A DNA stretch of 54,168 bases from Paenibacillus sabuli (lineage in GTDB: Bacteria; Bacillota; Bacilli; Paenibacillales; Paenibacillaceae), in the NCBI RefSeq assembly GCF_014705605.1, contig NZ_JACXIZ010000049.1, forward strand, positions 1-54,168, given 5' to 3'. Positions within the stretch are counted from its first letter, which is position 1; each line of letters starts with the position of its first letter. Shown one piece after another: positions 42,919 through 54,168 of this stretch. The notes beneath the pieces are model-generated. The model saw only the letters and a list, made by a program, of their open reading frames with translations. It was not told the origin of the DNA and ran no database searches. Both the position numbers and the translations under genes were made by a program.

Positions 42919-44061
42919 ATGAAACTGATGATCCAAAAAAACGAACTGAACGACGCCATTCAGCAAGTATCCAAAGCCGCGTCAACGCGGCCTGCTATTC
43001 CGATTCTCGGCGGCATCAAATTCGAGGTGGCGCACCAAGGTCTAACCTTGACCGCCAGCGACACGGATATTTCCATCCAGAGCTTCGTGCCGGTCGAAAG
43101 CGGCGAGCGTATTAACGCTAGAATCGACAAGCCGGGCAGCGTCGTATTGCCCGCCAAATTTATTGTCGAAATCATTAAGAAGTTGCCGTCCGACGAAATC
43201 GAAATTGAGGTTGGCGAGCATTTCCAGACCCGGCTGCGTTCCGGATCCAGCGACATCCAAATGGTCGGTCTCGATCCGGAAGAATTTCCGGTGCTGCCGC
43301 AAATGGACGAACACGAATCGTTTGCGATTCAAGGCGCGCTGCTCAAAACCTTGATCCGTCAAACCGCGTTTGCCGTCTCCACAAGCGAGCAAACGCCCGT
43401 GCTGACCGGCGTGCTCTGGAACCTGCAGGAAGGGCGCTTCAAATTCGTGGCAACCGATCGGCACCGGCTCGCCAGCCGCGTTGCTAATGTGGAGACGGCG
43501 CCGGAATACCGCTTTGCCAATGTCGTCGTAGCCGGACGCACGCTGCAGGAGGTTTCTCGCTTGGTACCCGATCAAGGGGAACCCGTGGAGATCGTCGTCA
43601 CAGACAACCAGATTTTGTTCAAGATTGGCCGTGTGCTGTTCTATTCGCGTCTGCTGGACGGGACCTATCCCGATACTTCTAAGATTATTCCGCAACAATA
43701 CAAAACAGAACTAGTACTGGATACGCGCCGATTAACCGATGCGATCGATCGGGCCTATCTGATGTCGCGCGAGGAAAAAACGAATATCGTGCGGCTGATT
43801 ACGCTCGAGGACGGCACAATCGAAATTTCCTCCAGCTCGTCGGAGCTGGGCAAGGTCACCGAGCAGTTGGACGCCGTACGCATCGCGGGCGAACCGCTGC
43901 GTATTTCCTTCAACTCGAAATACATGCTCGATACGCTCAAAGCCATTGACAGCGAACAATTATTCATCGGCTTCAACGGCGCCATGAGCCCGATCATCGT
44001 CAAGCCGACAGAACATGATCACAGCCTGCATCTCGTTCTGCCTTACCGGACGACAGGCTAA
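42919..44061 (+). CDS. dnaN: DNA polymerase III beta subunit (sliding clamp)
   Basis: A 380-residue clamp that tethers the replicative polymerase to DNA as a ring dimer. Family blocks: MKLMIQKNELNDAIQQVSKA, RPAIPILGGIKFE, VATDRHRLASR and the C-terminal MSPIIVKPTEHDHSLHLVLPYR, ending near the partner-binding pocket. Length is normal (378 in B. subtilis). TTAGGAGTGAATC precedes the ATG. It starts directly after the AT-rich unwinding element. Confidence 0.99.
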   Translation: MKLMIQKNELNDAIQQVSKAASTRPAIPILGGIKFEVAHQGLTLTASDTDISIQSFVPVESGERINARIDKPGSVVLPAKFIVEIIKKLPSDEIEIEVGEHFQTRLRSGSSDIQMVGLDPEEFPVLPQMDEHESFAIQGALLKTLIRQTAFAVSTSEQTPVLTGVLWNLQEGRFKFVATDRHRLASRVANVETAPEYRFANVVVAGRTLQEVSRLVPDQGEPVEIVVTDNQILFKIGRVLFYSRLLDGTYPDTSKIIPQQYKTELVLDTRRLTDAIDRAYLMSREEKTNIVRLITLEDGTIEISSSSSELGKVTEQLDAVRIAGEPLRISFNSKYMLDTLKAIDSEQLFIGFNGAMSPIIVKPTEHDHSLHLVLPYRTTG

Positions 44062-44086
44062 TGCATGCAGCGGAGGTTCTTTTCCC

Positions 44087-44305
44087 ATGAAAGAAATTTC
44101 CATTACGACCGAATATATTGCCCTCGGCCAGTTTCTCAAGCTGGCCGATTGCATCGATTCCGGCGGACAAGCCAAAATCTTTTTGCAGACCAACGAGGTC
44201 GTCATTAACGGCGAGCCGGACAACCGGCGCGGTCGCAAGCTTTACCCCGGCGATCGCGTATCCGTCGGCTCGCACGGGACGTTTGCGGTAACGCGAGAAG
44301 GCTAG
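44087..44305 (+). CDS. yaaA: S4-domain protein YaaA
   Basis: A 72-residue S4-like RNA-binding protein (MKEISITTEYIALGQFLKLAD, GGQAKIFLQTNEVVINGE, RGRKLYPGDRV). The start at 44087 is set by GCGGAGG eight to ten bases upstream; 24 upstream in-frame codons overlap the end of dnaN and are rejected. It is conserved between dnaN and recF in Bacillota. It probably acts in RNA or ribosome biogenesis, by family. Confidence 0.95.
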   Translation: MKEISITTEYIALGQFLKLADCIDSGGQAKIFLQTNEVVINGEPDNRRGRKLYPGDRVSVGSHGTFAVTREG

Positions 44306-44330
44306 CGCGGCCCGCACAGGAGGCCAAGAG

Positions 44331-45440
44331 GTGTTTTTGAACCGAATTGCAATGCAGCATTACCGCAATTACGAAAAACTGGACATTCAGACCGATAGCG
44401 GCGTCAATCTGTTCATTGGGCCCAACGCGCAGGGCAAAACGAATTTGCTGGAGGCAATCTTTTGCCTTGCACTGTCGCGGTCGCATCGTACCGGCAAGGA
44501 CCGTGAATTGATCGGTTGGAACGCCGATGCTGCGCACGTGCAGGGAGAAGTGTCCAAGAAATATGGCGACGTCAAGCTGGCGCTCAGCTTTTCGGCGCAG
44601 GGGAAAAAAGCGAAGATCAACGGCTTGGAGCAACGCAGACTCAGCGATTTTGTCGGCACGCTCAATGTGGTCATGTTTGCGCCTGAGGATCTGGAAATCG
44701 TGAAAGGAACCCCCGGGAATCGCCGCCGGTTTCTCGACATGGAGATCGGCCAGGTGCAGCCCGGTTATTTGCACCTGTTGCAGCAGTACGGAAAAGTGCT
44801 GCAGCAGCGCAACAATTTTTTGAAATCGCCGCAGGCGTCAGCCACCCAACAGACCATGCTGGAGGTATGGAATGCGCAGCTCGCCGAGCACGGTGTTAAA
44901 ATTATGAAAAAAAGGCAAGGCTTTATTTATACCCTGCAGCGCTGGGCCGAGCAGGTCCACAGCGGCATTACGGCCGGCAAGGAGGAATTGCGCATTCATT
45001 ACCGTCCTTCGCTGGACGCCGCAGCCGATCAAGATGAATCTGTTTTATTTGATCAATTTATGATAAAGTTAACACAGGTGAAAGATCAGGAAATGCGAAG
45101 GGGCATTACACTGGTAGGCCCACATCGCGACGATCTAGCGTTCGAAATTAACGGCAAAGAAGCCCAAATCTACGGCTCGCAGGGTCAGCAGCGCACGACC
45201 GCGCTATCGCTCAAACTGGCCGAAATCGAGCTGATTCGCGAAGAAATCGGCGAATATCCGCTGCTGCTGCTGGATGATGTGCTTTCGGAGCTTGATCGTC
45301 AGCGGCAGACGCAATTGATCGAGACCTTCCAGGGCAAGGTGCAGACCTTCATTACGACGACCGGACTCGAAAGCGTCGATCTGGCCAAGCTGAAGGACGC
45401 CAAGGTGTATCAAGTGCAGGAGGGCCAAGTGATGCGCTAG
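44331..45440 (+). CDS. recF: DNA replication and repair protein RecF
   Basis: A 369-residue SMC-like ATPase that helps RecA load at gaps (RecFOR pathway). Walker A FIGPNAQGKTNLLEAI at about 28-43, the DLEIVKGTPGNRRRFLDMEIGQ block, and the signature and Walker B region GSQGQQRTTALSLKLAE with LLLLDDVLSELD. GTG start with AGGAGGCC upstream. Length is standard. Confidence 0.98.
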   Translation: MFLNRIAMQHYRNYEKLDIQTDSGVNLFIGPNAQGKTNLLEAIFCLALSRSHRTGKDRELIGWNADAAHVQGEVSKKYGDVKLALSFSAQGKKAKINGLEQRRLSDFVGTLNVVMFAPEDLEIVKGTPGNRRRFLDMEIGQVQPGYLHLLQQYGKVLQQRNNFLKSPQASATQQTMLEVWNAQLAEHGVKIMKKRQGFIYTLQRWAEQVHSGITAGKEELRIHYRPSLDAAADQDESVLFDQFMIKLTQVKDQEMRRGITLVGPHRDDLAFEINGKEAQIYGSQGQQRTTALSLKLAEIELIREEIGEYPLLLLDDVLSELDRQRQTQLIETFQGKVQTFITTTGLESVDLAKLKDAKVYQVQEGQVMR

Positions 45441-45478
45441 CCTGACGAACATACGCTCGCGATAAGGAGTGGATCGCA

Positions 45479-47693
<2,215 letters not shown>

Positions 47694-47705
47694 ACTATTC
47701 CTTCC

Positions 47706-47734
47706 AACTGCCGAATATGATCGGCAGTTTTTTT
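47706..47734 (+). terminator. gyrB terminator
   Basis: A 9-bp stem (AACTGCCGA 47706-47714 with TCGGCAGTT 47721-47729) with a seven-T run (47728-47734), 13 bases past the stop. Confidence 0.92.
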
Positions 47735-47835
47735 ATGTTAAGATTGCGGAAGGTACCAGGCAATCTGAACGGCGGGTTGGTCGATCAGAGCAGGTGTGTT
47801 ACCATACTTCTATGCATAGCTTACTTCTTTTACAA

Positions 47836-47865
47836 TTGGGTTTTTGAAAATAAGTGTAGTATAAT
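47836..47865 (+). promoter_or_regulatory. Candidate promoter of the B12-sensor/kinase operon
   Basis: A consensus -10 TATAAT (47860-47865) with TTGGGT 18 bases upstream (47836-47841). The -35 is poor; an activator or alternative sigma factor is possible. It lies about 70 bases before the B12-protein start. Confidence 0.55.
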
Positions 47866-47935
47866 GATCTAGTATATTGGTCGCAATTCATATCCAAAAT
47901 ACCTGTCAGCATCCAGAATCCGGAGGTGAGTCTTC

Positions 47936-49036
47936 ATGACAACGACACCGAGCTTATCAGCTACGGCAGGGGAACGACTGATTGCCCTCAGCGATGAATT
48001 GGCCGAGTTGGCGACTGCTCGCCAATATAAGCTGCAGCCGGACTTGATGGAACGATTCGGCGAGCGAGGTCGGAGGAAGACGCTGCAGGATACGCTATAC
48101 AATATTCGCTATCTGGGGCAAAGCCTGCAGATTCACAGTCCGCTATTGTTCTCAAGCTATATCCATTGGCTGAAGGTCCTGCTCGATGGGTATCAGGTGA
48201 CTACGGACGACCTCAAAATTAACATCGATTGCATTCGCGCTGTCATCGCCGAGCGCGTGGAAGAAGAACTGCATGCCGTAGTCGACTCCTATATTGAGCA
48301 TGCTTATGTCCAAATTTCAACGCCGCTGGCTCCGCAAAAATCGCATTTGGAAGAAAGCGAGCTGCAAGCAGAGGCGAATCAATATACGGAGCTGCTATTG
48401 AGCGGCGACCGCAGCGGCGCGAGTCGGCTGATTATGGACCTGGTGCAGCGCCAAATATCCGTGGAGCAGATTTATACCCATATTTTCCAGCAGTCCCAAT
48501 ACGAGATTGGGCGATTGTGGCAGACGAATCAGATCAGCGTCGCGCAGGAGCATTATTTTACTGCAGCTACCCAGACGATCATGTCACAGCTCTATCCGTA
48601 TATCTTCTCGGCCGAGGGCGGCGGTCCCAGACTGGTGGCGGCGTGCATCGGGCAGGAACTGCATGAGATCGGCTTGCGGATGATCTCCGATATCTTCGAG
48701 CTGCATGGATGGGATACGTATTACATTGGAGCCAACGTGCCCACTAGGGCCATTATCGATACCGTGATCAAACGCAAGGCGGATGTATTGGCCGTCTCGG
48801 CCACCATGACTTATCATGTCACGTTGGTCAAAAATCTGATTGCCGATATTCGCGCCGACGAACGATGCGCCGACGTGAAGGTACTCGTCGGCGGGCTGCC
48901 GTTTAATATCGACAAGGACCTGTGGAAGCAGGTCGGGGCGGACGGATATGCCGTTTCGGCCCGTGAGGCAATCCAGATGGCTACGCATTTGCTGAACCCT
49001 TTAGTATCATCAGACGAAGCTGGGAGGACAACTTAG
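47936..49036 (+). CDS. Cobalamin-binding sensor protein with CarH-like W-x9-EH signature
   Basis: A 366-residue cytosolic protein. Residues 1-140 are helical and unrecognised: not the MerR DNA-binding domain of CarH. Residues about 141-225 form a four-helix B12-cap domain with Trp195 and Glu205-His206, the W-x9-EH motif that marks adenosylcobalamin light sensors. Residues about 230-355 are a Rossmann B12-binding domain: ELHEIG (241-246; Glu in place of the usual Asp of DxHxxG, lower ligand His243), SAT (288-290) and VGG (318-320). CarH's second ligand histidine after the Trp is Gln196 here. AGGTGAG precedes the ATG. The stop is one base from the kinase start, so the two are an operon and likely partners. 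Confidence 0.85.
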   Translation: MTTTPSLSATAGERLIALSDELAELATARQYKLQPDLMERFGERGRRKTLQDTLYNIRYLGQSLQIHSPLLFSSYIHWLKVLLDGYQVTTDDLKINIDCIRAVIAERVEEELHAVVDSYIEHAYVQISTPLAPQKSHLEESELQAEANQYTELLLSGDRSGASRLIMDLVQRQISVEQIYTHIFQQSQYEIGRLWQTNQISVAQEHYFTAATQTIMSQLYPYIFSAEGGGPRLVAACIGQELHEIGLRMISDIFELHGWDTYYIGANVPTRAIIDTVIKRKADVLAVSATMTYHVTLVKNLIADIRADERCADVKVLVGGLPFNIDKDLWKQVGADGYAVSAREAIQMATHLLNPLVSSDEAGRTT

Positions 49037-49037
49037 C

Positions 49038-51131
49038 GTGGAGGAGGACCAGGGTAACGTCATCTCATTGCTATGCGACAATCGGGGAAAGATCACACGC
49101 ATCATCCGGGACGATCTCAAGCTTGCCGATCGGATTGACAAATCGCGAGGCTTGTTTTCCGCGATGGATGAGCTCAATACGGTCAAGTTTCGGGACTTTC
49201 TTGAAGAATTGTCGCGCAAGCAAGCGGTTTTCAATTGGGAGATCAACCTGAATTTGCCGGAAAAGACCGAACTTTTTTACATGAACGGCGGTTTGTTTGA
49301 GGACCATATCTTGCTTGTCGGCTCCACATACAGCACGAGCTATTCCTACTTTTACGATGAACTGATGAAAATCAACAACCAGCAGATGGTCTCGTTGCGC
49401 GATACGATTAAAAAGCTGTCGCAGGAGATGGTTCAGAAGCTGGAGCAGGAACTAAAAAATTACGACGAATTTTCGGCGCTGAACAACGAGATGGTTTCCC
49501 TGCAGCGCGAGCTGGCCAAGACCAATATTGAGCTCAAGCTGGCCAAGGAAAATGCCGAGAACGCCAATCGAACCAAAAGCATCTTTTTGGCGACGATGAG
49601 TCATGAGATTCGTACGCCGATGAACGGCATTATTGCCAGTACGGAGCTCCTATCTCAGTCCGAGCTGGACGAAGCGCAGCAAAAAACGGTTTCGATTATT
49701 CTCAATTCCGGCAATCTGCTGCTCAGCATCATTAACGATATTCTTGATCTGTCCAAAATCGAAGCGGGCGAAATGATTCTGGACCGCAAGGAATTCTACC
49801 TGCAGCCGGCAGTGCAGAACGTGATGCAACTGCTGCAGGCACGTGCAGACGAGCAGATGAACCGCATGTCGTATTACCTTGACCCTCAGATTAGTCAACT
49901 GCTGCGGGGGGATGTCAATCGGATCAGCCAAATTATGGTGAACCTTGTGGGCAATTCGATCAAGTTTACCACCAGCGGCGAGATCGAAATTCGCTGGTTC
50001 ATGGTGGCGGACTCCGGGGTGAAGCAAAGACTGCGCTGCGAGGTGCGCGACACGGGGATCGGCATCAGCGCGGAGAATAGCAAAAAATTATTCCAGCCTT
50101 TTTATCAGGTGGACCAATCGTATACCCAGCCGCAGAGCTCTACCGGACTTGGCCTGTCGATTACCAAGCGGCTGGTGGAAATGATGAATGGCTCAATCGG
50201 CGTCGTCAGCGAAAAAGGCGTCGGCTCCACCTTTTGGATCGAAATCGAGCTCGAAAAAGCGGAGGTGCCGGCCGGCGAAATCGTAGCCCCGCGTTCGGCC
50301 TTTAAATCCCAGCACAAGCTGGCTCAGAAAAATCTGGATACGGTTATTTTGCTGGCGGAGGACAACGTCGTCAATCAGCAGATTTCCATGCTGCAGCTGC
50401 AGCAGCTTGGCTTCACCAATGTGCTGGTGGCCCGCAACGGAGAGGAAGCGGTCCGGATGTGGGAGCAACAAAAACCAGGCATTGTGCTGATGGACAATCA
50501 GATGCCGGTCATGGATGGCTTCGAGGCCACCGGCAAAATTCGCGAGCTGGAGAGCGCGGCATGCGCCGGCGAGCGGGTGCCCATTATTTCCATCACGGCC
50601 AACGCGATGAAGGGAGACCGCGATCGCAGCTTGCAGGCGGGAATGGACGATTACATCACCAAGCCGGTGCAGCTCGAAAAGCTGCGGGAAATGCTCAATC
50701 TGTGGCTGCCGGAATGGAAAAGCGAAGCCGAAAAGCGTGCGCTGAATGGCGAGCCCAATGAAGAAGAATTGATTCATCTGGAGACGATCCAGGACATTGT
50801 CGCCTCGCCTTGGGACGAGGAAGATCTGGCGATGCTAAGGCAATTGTTCGAGATGTATCAGCAGGATACGCCAGCCAAGTTGGCGATGCTGGCGCGTTCG
50901 GTGGAAGCGGGCGATCTGACGCTCTCCGAGCAGACCGCGCATGATATCAAGTCGGCCAGTCTCAGTATCGGCATGGCCGTGCTGGCCGATGTGGCCTCCG
51001 CGATCGAGCGACGCGCCAAGGTCCGGACCATCGGCGGCTATTCAGAGCTGCTTGAATATTTGCAGCGATTGTACGAACACTCTTGCGACAAATTCGCTGA
51101 TATGATCGCGCTGCGTAGCGGAGAACAATAA
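49038..51131 (+). CDS. Hybrid sensor histidine kinase with receiver and HPt domains
   Basis: A 697-residue soluble kinase. N-terminal PAS-like region (about 1-105) and a long coiled coil (about 108-178); HisKA domain with phospho-His189 in [13 protein letters not shown]; HATPase with N box GNSIKF, DTGIGIS and [12 protein letters not shown]; receiver domain (about 435-555) with phospho-Asp486 in [13 protein letters not shown] and Lys542; and an HPt domain (about 590-690) with His635 in [12 protein letters not shown]. No transmembrane segment is seen. GTG start with GGGAGGACAACT upstream, one base after the B12-sensor stop. It holds every relay step except a final response regulator, which is not in this window. 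It is probably switched by the B12 sensor, by context. Confidence 0.93.
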   Translation: MEEDQGNVISLLCDNRGKITRIIRDDLKLADRIDKSRGLFSAMDELNTVKFRDFLEELSRKQAVFNWEINLNLPEKTELFYMNGGLFEDHILLVGSTYSTSYSYFYDELMKINNQQMVSLRDTIKKLSQEMVQKLEQELKNYDEFSALNNEMVSLQRELAKTNIELKLAKENAENANRTKSIFLATMSHEIRTPMNGIIASTELLSQSELDEAQQKTVSIILNSGNLLLSIINDILDLSKIEAGEMILDRKEFYLQPAVQNVMQLLQARADEQMNRMSYYLDPQISQLLRGDVNRISQIMVNLVGNSIKFTTSGEIEIRWFMVADSGVKQRLRCEVRDTGIGISAENSKKLFQPFYQVDQSYTQPQSSTGLGLSITKRLVEMMNGSIGVVSEKGVGSTFWIEIELEKAEVPAGEIVAPRSAFKSQHKLAQKNLDTVILLAEDNVVNQQISMLQLQQLGFTNVLVARNGEEAVRMWEQQKPGIVLMDNQMPVMDGFEATGKIRELESAACAGERVPIISITANAMKGDRDRSLQAGMDDYITKPVQLEKLREMLNLWLPEWKSEAEKRALNGEPNEEELIHLETIQDIVASPWDEEDLAMLRQLFEMYQQDTPAKLAMLARSVEAGDLTLSEQTAHDIKSASLSIGMAVLADVASAIERRAKVRTIGGYSELLEYLQRLYEHSCDKFADMIALRSGEQ

Positions 51132-51161
51132 ATAGAAGCTGCTTCAAGTTCAGGAGCGCTG

Positions 51162-51201
51162 GGCAGTCTGTCTCCGGTATCCGGAAACGGACTGCCTTTT
51201 T
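51162..51201 (+). terminator. Terminator of the B12-sensor/kinase operon
   Basis: GGCAGTC (51162-51168) pairs with GACTGCC (51190-51196), with an inner CCGG/CCGG stem (51174-51177 with 51181-51184), followed by TTTTT (51197-51201). Confidence 0.85.
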
Positions 51202-51224
51202 ATTCCCACACCGGCAGCAAGGAA

Positions 51225-51233
51225 TGGTATAAT
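51225..51233 (+). promoter_or_regulatory. gyrA promoter (extended -10)
   Basis: TGGTATAAT gives a consensus -10 (51228-51233) with the TGn extension. No good -35 is visible. It lies about 97 bases before the gyrA start. Confidence 0.7.
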
Positions 51234-51329
51234 AGACAATAACGCGTTCGCACGTTTAATTGTCTATTAAATGTGAAATGAATATACTAACCATAGTGCG
51301 TTGATTAGGGATAGATCAGGAGGTTGAGC

Positions 51330-53873
51330 ATGGCGGAAGATCAGCGTTCCCCTCAAATACGAGGTCGTGATATTGGAACGGAAATGCGCGATTCCTTTAT
51401 GGATTATGCGATGAGCATCATTGTCAGCCGGGCGCTCCCCGACGTGCGCGACGGATTGAAGCCGGTGCATCGCCGAATTTTGTTTGCCATGTCGGAGCTC
51501 GGCATGTCCCCGGACAAGCCCTACAAAAAATCGGCCCGGATCGTAGGCGAAGTCATCGGCAAGTATCACCCGCATGGCGACAGCGCGGTCTACGAGACGA
51601 TGGTGCGGATGGCGCAGGATTTCTCCTTGCGCTACATGCTGATCGACGGCCACGGCAACTTTGGCTCGGTCGACGGCGATATGGCGGCAGCGATGCGTTA
51701 TACAGAGGCACGCCTCTCCAAAATTGCGATGGAAATGCTGCGTGACATCAACAAAGAGACGATCGACTTCATCCCCAATTACGACGGGGAGGAGCATGAG
51801 CCTGCTGTATTGCCGGCGCGCTTCCCACAGCTGCTCGTCAATGGTGTCTCCGGCATTGCGGTCGGCATGGCGACGAATATCCCGCCGCATAACCTTGTAG
51901 AAGTTATCGACGGTCTGCAGGCCATGATTGAATACCCGGAAATCACATCGGACGAGCTGATGGAATTTATCAAAGGGCCCGACTTTCCGACAGCCGGTCT
52001 GGTCATGGGACGCTCTGGCATCCGCCAGGCGTACAATACCGGTCGGGGATCGGTGACGATGCGGGCCCGCGCCGTCATCGAGGAGACGAGCGGCAAGGCG
52101 CGCATCCTGGTGCACGAGCTCCCGTACCAGGTCAATAAGGCGCGGCTCGTAGAAAAAATCGCCGAGCTCGTGCGGGACAAAAATATTGACGGCATCACCG
52201 ATCTTCGAGACGAGTCGGATCGTAACGGCATGCGTATCGTCATTGAATTGCGGCGGGATGTCAACCCGAGCATCGTTTTGAATAATCTCTACAAGCACAC
52301 GCAAATGCAGAGCAACTTTGGCATCAACATGATTGCGCTCGTCAACGGCGAGCCCAAGGTGCTCAGTCTCAAGGATGTGCTGTATCATTATCTGAATCAC
52401 CAGATCGAGGTCATTCGCCGTCGTACCGAATACGATCTGCGCAAGGCGCGCGCGCGCGCACACATCCTCGAAGGACTACGCATCGCGCTCGATCATCTCG
52501 ATGAGGTGATTGCGCTGATCCGCGCTTCGCGCACCGCCGATGAAGCGCGTGACGGCTTGATCTCGCGTTTTGAGCTGAGCCAGGAGCAAGCGCAAGCGAT
52601 TCTCGATATGCGCCTGCAGCGCCTGACCGGACTGGAGCGGGACAAGATCGAGGCGGAGTATGCGGAGCTGCTGCGCAAAATTGCCGAATACGAAGAAATT
52701 CTCGCCAACGAACGGCTGATCCTGGGCATTATCAGCGAAGAGCTGAACGAGCTGAAGGAGCGATTCGGCGACGAGCGCCGGACGGAGCTGGCTATTGGCG
52801 AAAATGAGATTCTTGACGAGGACCTGATTCCGCGGGAGGATGTCATCATTACCGTCACCCATACCGGCTATGTCAAACGCCTGCCGGTCAAGACGTATCG
52901 CAGTCAGAAGCGCGGCGGACGCGGGGTAATCGGCATGGAGACTAAGGAAGACGACTTTGTCGAGCATCTATTTGTGTCCAATACCCATCATTATTTGTTG
53001 TTCTTTACGAATAAGGGCAAGGTGTACCGGCTGAAGGCTTACGAAATTCCGGAATTGAGCCGGACAGCACGCGGCACGCCGATTATCAATCTGATTCAGA
53101 TCGAGCAGGGCGAGACCGTCAATGCGGTCATTCCGGTGCAGGAGTTCGACTCCGAGCACTACCTGTTTTTTGCAACCCGGCAAGGGGTGGTCAAAAAAAC
53201 CTCGCTTGACGATTATGCCAACATCCGCAAGGTCGGCCTAATTGCCATTTCCCTGCGCGAGGACGACGATCTAATCAGCGTCAAACTCACAGACGGCCAA
53301 AAAGAGATCATTATGGGCACAGCCCAGGGCATGTCCATTCGATTCTTGGAATCAGATGTACGCTTCATGGGGCGCTCGGCGACGGGCGTCAAAGGCATCC
53401 AGTTGGATGACAACGATGCGGTTATCGACATGGATGTCATCATCCCCGAGCAGGATGTGCTGATCGTGACGGCGAAGGGCTACGGCAAACGTACCAATAT
53501 CGAAGAATATCGGACCCAGAGCCGCGGCGGTAAAGGCATCAAGACCCTGAACGTGACGGATAAGAATGGTCCCGTCGTGGGCCTCAAGGTGGTCAGCAAC
53601 GAGGAGGATCTTATGATTATGACTTCTTCGGGGACGATGATTCGCACGAGTATTTCCGGAATTTCGGAAATGGGACGCATCACGCAGGGAGTAAGGCTGA
53701 TCAACATCCGCGAGGACGACGCCGTCGCTACGGTAACCAAAGTAGAACGCAGCGAAGAAGCAGAGGCCTTGGTCGAAGCTGCAGTCGAGGCTGTGGATGG
53801 CGAGCTGGAGAACTTGGATGAAGGTGCTCTTCCGCAACTGGATGTAGCCCCCGGCGAAGCGGAAGAAGAATAA
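51330..53873 (+). CDS. gyrA: DNA gyrase subunit A
   Basis: An 847-residue DNA-cleaving subunit of gyrase. Catalytic Tyr124 in [11 protein letters not shown]. The quinolone region reads [10 protein letters not shown] (Ser85, Glu89), the usual susceptible-type residues. A coiled-coil gate (about 390-480) is followed by a six-bladed C-terminal beta-pinwheel with the GyrA box [10 protein letters not shown] at the start of the wheel. The tail (last ~45 residues) is acidic. The ATG at 51330 is used with TCAGGAGGTTGAG upstream; an in-frame TTG two codons earlier overlaps that site. It has its own promoter, separated from gyrB by the 3.4-kb signalling insert, and is followed by an rRNA operon as in B. 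subtilis. Confidence 0.99.
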   Translation: MAEDQRSPQIRGRDIGTEMRDSFMDYAMSIIVSRALPDVRDGLKPVHRRILFAMSELGMSPDKPYKKSARIVGEVIGKYHPHGDSAVYETMVRMAQDFSLRYMLIDGHGNFGSVDGDMAAAMRYTEARLSKIAMEMLRDINKETIDFIPNYDGEEHEPAVLPARFPQLLVNGVSGIAVGMATNIPPHNLVEVIDGLQAMIEYPEITSDELMEFIKGPDFPTAGLVMGRSGIRQAYNTGRGSVTMRARAVIEETSGKARILVHELPYQVNKARLVEKIAELVRDKNIDGITDLRDESDRNGMRIVIELRRDVNPSIVLNNLYKHTQMQSNFGINMIALVNGEPKVLSLKDVLYHYLNHQIEVIRRRTEYDLRKARARAHILEGLRIALDHLDEVIALIRASRTADEARDGLISRFELSQEQAQAILDMRLQRLTGLERDKIEAEYAELLRKIAEYEEILANERLILGIISEELNELKERFGDERRTELAIGENEILDEDLIPREDVIITVTHTGYVKRLPVKTYRSQKRGGRGVIGMETKEDDFVEHLFVSNTHHYLLFFTNKGKVYRLKAYEIPELSRTARGTPIINLIQIEQGETVNAVIPVQEFDSEHYLFFATRQGVVKKTSLDDYANIRKVGLIAISLREDDDLISVKLTDGQKEIIMGTAQGMSIRFLESDVRFMGRSATGVKGIQLDDNDAVIDMDVIIPEQDVLIVTAKGYGKRTNIEEYRTQSRGGKGIKTLNVTDKNGPVVGLKVVSNEEDLMIMTSSGTMIRTSISGISEMGRITQGVRLINIREDDAVATVTKVERSEEAEALVEAAVEAVDGELENLDEGALPQLDVAPGEAEEE

Positions 53874-53885
53874 ATATAATAATGC

Positions 53886-53915
53886 TTGACGCAGGATAGA
53901 GAGCCGTGGTATATT
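53886..53915 (+). promoter_or_regulatory. Candidate upstream rRNA promoter (P1)
   Basis: TTGACG (53886-53891), an 18-base spacer and TATATT (53910-53915) preceded by TGG. The same architecture recurs at 54041-54070. Its -10 lies inside the gyrA terminator stem, so use is uncertain. Confidence 0.5.
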
Positions 53916-53960
53916 ACTTCTTGCCGCTTTTGCGGCGAGGGTCATATACACGGCTCCTTT
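53901..53960 (+). terminator. gyrA terminator
   Basis: Outer stem GAGCCGTG (53901-53908) with CACGGCTC (53949-53956), inner TATAT/ATATA pairing and an apical TGCCGC/GCGGCG hairpin, followed by CTTTT. It lies 27 bases past the gyrA stop. Confidence 0.8.
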
Positions 53961-54040
53961 TGCTTGACTTTAGGGGATCGCTGGCACATCTTAATCGATC
54001 GAATCAGCGCACTGCCACCGCAAAAATTTTAAAAAAAGTC

Positions 54041-54070
54041 TTGCATTATACCAAGGAAATGTGATATATT
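54041..54070 (+). promoter_or_regulatory. rRNA operon promoter (P2)
   Basis: TTGCAT (54041-54046), an 18-base spacer and TATATT (54065-54070) with TGA just upstream, preceded by an A-run (54031-54037) that could act as an UP element. Confidence 0.8.
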
Positions 54071-54168
54071 ATTCTGGTCGCCGCTTGAGAGAGCGGAGGC
54101 GAGCAAGACGAACAAAATGGTTCCTTGAAAACTGAACAACGAGCGTAAAGCCCCAGATTCTTTCGGGA
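54071..54168 (+). other. rRNA operon leader, 16S gene beyond the window
   Basis: The stretch around 54122-54140 (TTCCTTGAAAACTGAACAAC) is the conserved leader found just before 16S rRNA genes of Bacilli, near the boxA region. The mature 16S start is not reached. An rRNA operon directly after gyrA is the usual origin-region arrangement. Confidence 0.85.

Noticed and set aside
51267-52463. Minus-strand frame of 398 codons inside gyrA
   Set aside because: Antisense shadow of gyrA; it would also run opposite to leading-strand transcription and lacks a ribosome-binding site.

Overview
This window is the replication-origin region of a high-GC member of the Bacillota, most likely Paenibacillaceae (Paenibacillus/Cohnella type). 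The evidence is the fixed gene order rpmH-rnpA-yidC-jag-mnmE-mnmG-rsmG-noc-parA-parB to the left of dnaA and dnaA-dnaN-yaaA-recF-remB-gyrB-gyrA to its right. YyaC, DUF951, YjzC and DUF4446 genes and an LplABC-type sugar transporter with an AraC-type membrane sensor fit the same group. Nearly every gene left of about 40.6 kb is on the minus strand and every gene right of 41.3 kb is on the plus strand, so transcription runs away from oriC on both arms. The window starts in insertion-sequence debris and ends in an rRNA operon leader, both repeated sequences, so it may be a whole draft contig.

Layout: 1-0.7 kb, IS-end-like repeats and a truncated IS1634-type transposase. 0.7-3.05 kb, an AT-rich islet with two orphan membrane/secreted protein genes. 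3.2-9.5 kb, a carbohydrate ABC-importer operon (binding lipoprotein, two permeases, membrane-anchored AraC regulator). 9.7-12.4 kb, an M23 cell-wall peptidase and an acidic membrane protein. 12.4-18.8 kb, purA with a PurR-type operator, then dnaB, rplI, gdpP and yybS. 18.8-24.4 kb, envelope genes: an unusual D-aminoacylase-like protein, a CBS protein, an LCP ligase, a DUF4870 protein and an AI-2E-type permease. 24.6-26.1 kb, rpsF-ssb-rpsR. 26.1-26.9 kb, yjzC, a candidate structured RNA and tRNA-Ser(CGA). 26.9-30.8 kb, DUF951, mscS, DUF3343, yyaC, DUF4446 and a cysteine-desulfurase-like gene. 30.8-34 kb, parB, parA and noc with two parS sites and a tandem palindromic repeat array. 34-40.6 kb, the rsmG-to-rpmH cluster. 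40.6-42.9 kb, a bipartite oriC around dnaA. 42.9-53.9 kb, dnaN to gyrA, interrupted by a two-gene signalling operon.

Most genes are housekeeping: initiation (DnaA, DnaN, DnaB, SSB), topology (GyrAB), segregation and division placement (ParAB, Noc), tRNA modification (MnmE/MnmG), membrane insertion (YidC/KhpB) and c-di-AMP turnover (GdpP). The most unusual content is (i) a B12-binding protein with the W-x9-EH signature of CarH-type light sensors, one base upstream of a hybrid histidine kinase with receiver and HPt domains, both set between gyrB and gyrA; (ii) a family of interlocked ~100-bp palindromic modules beside parA, rsmG and yidC; (iii) a D-aminoacylase-like enzyme lacking the usual HxH metal ligands; and (iv) an unassigned, closed-stem RNA-like element of about 200 nt ending in a strong terminator. 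Control sites readable from the sequence include two parS sites, a near-consensus Noc-binding site, paired PurBoxes at purA, DnaA boxes flanking an extended -10 dnaA promoter, and tandem rRNA promoter candidates at the right edge.
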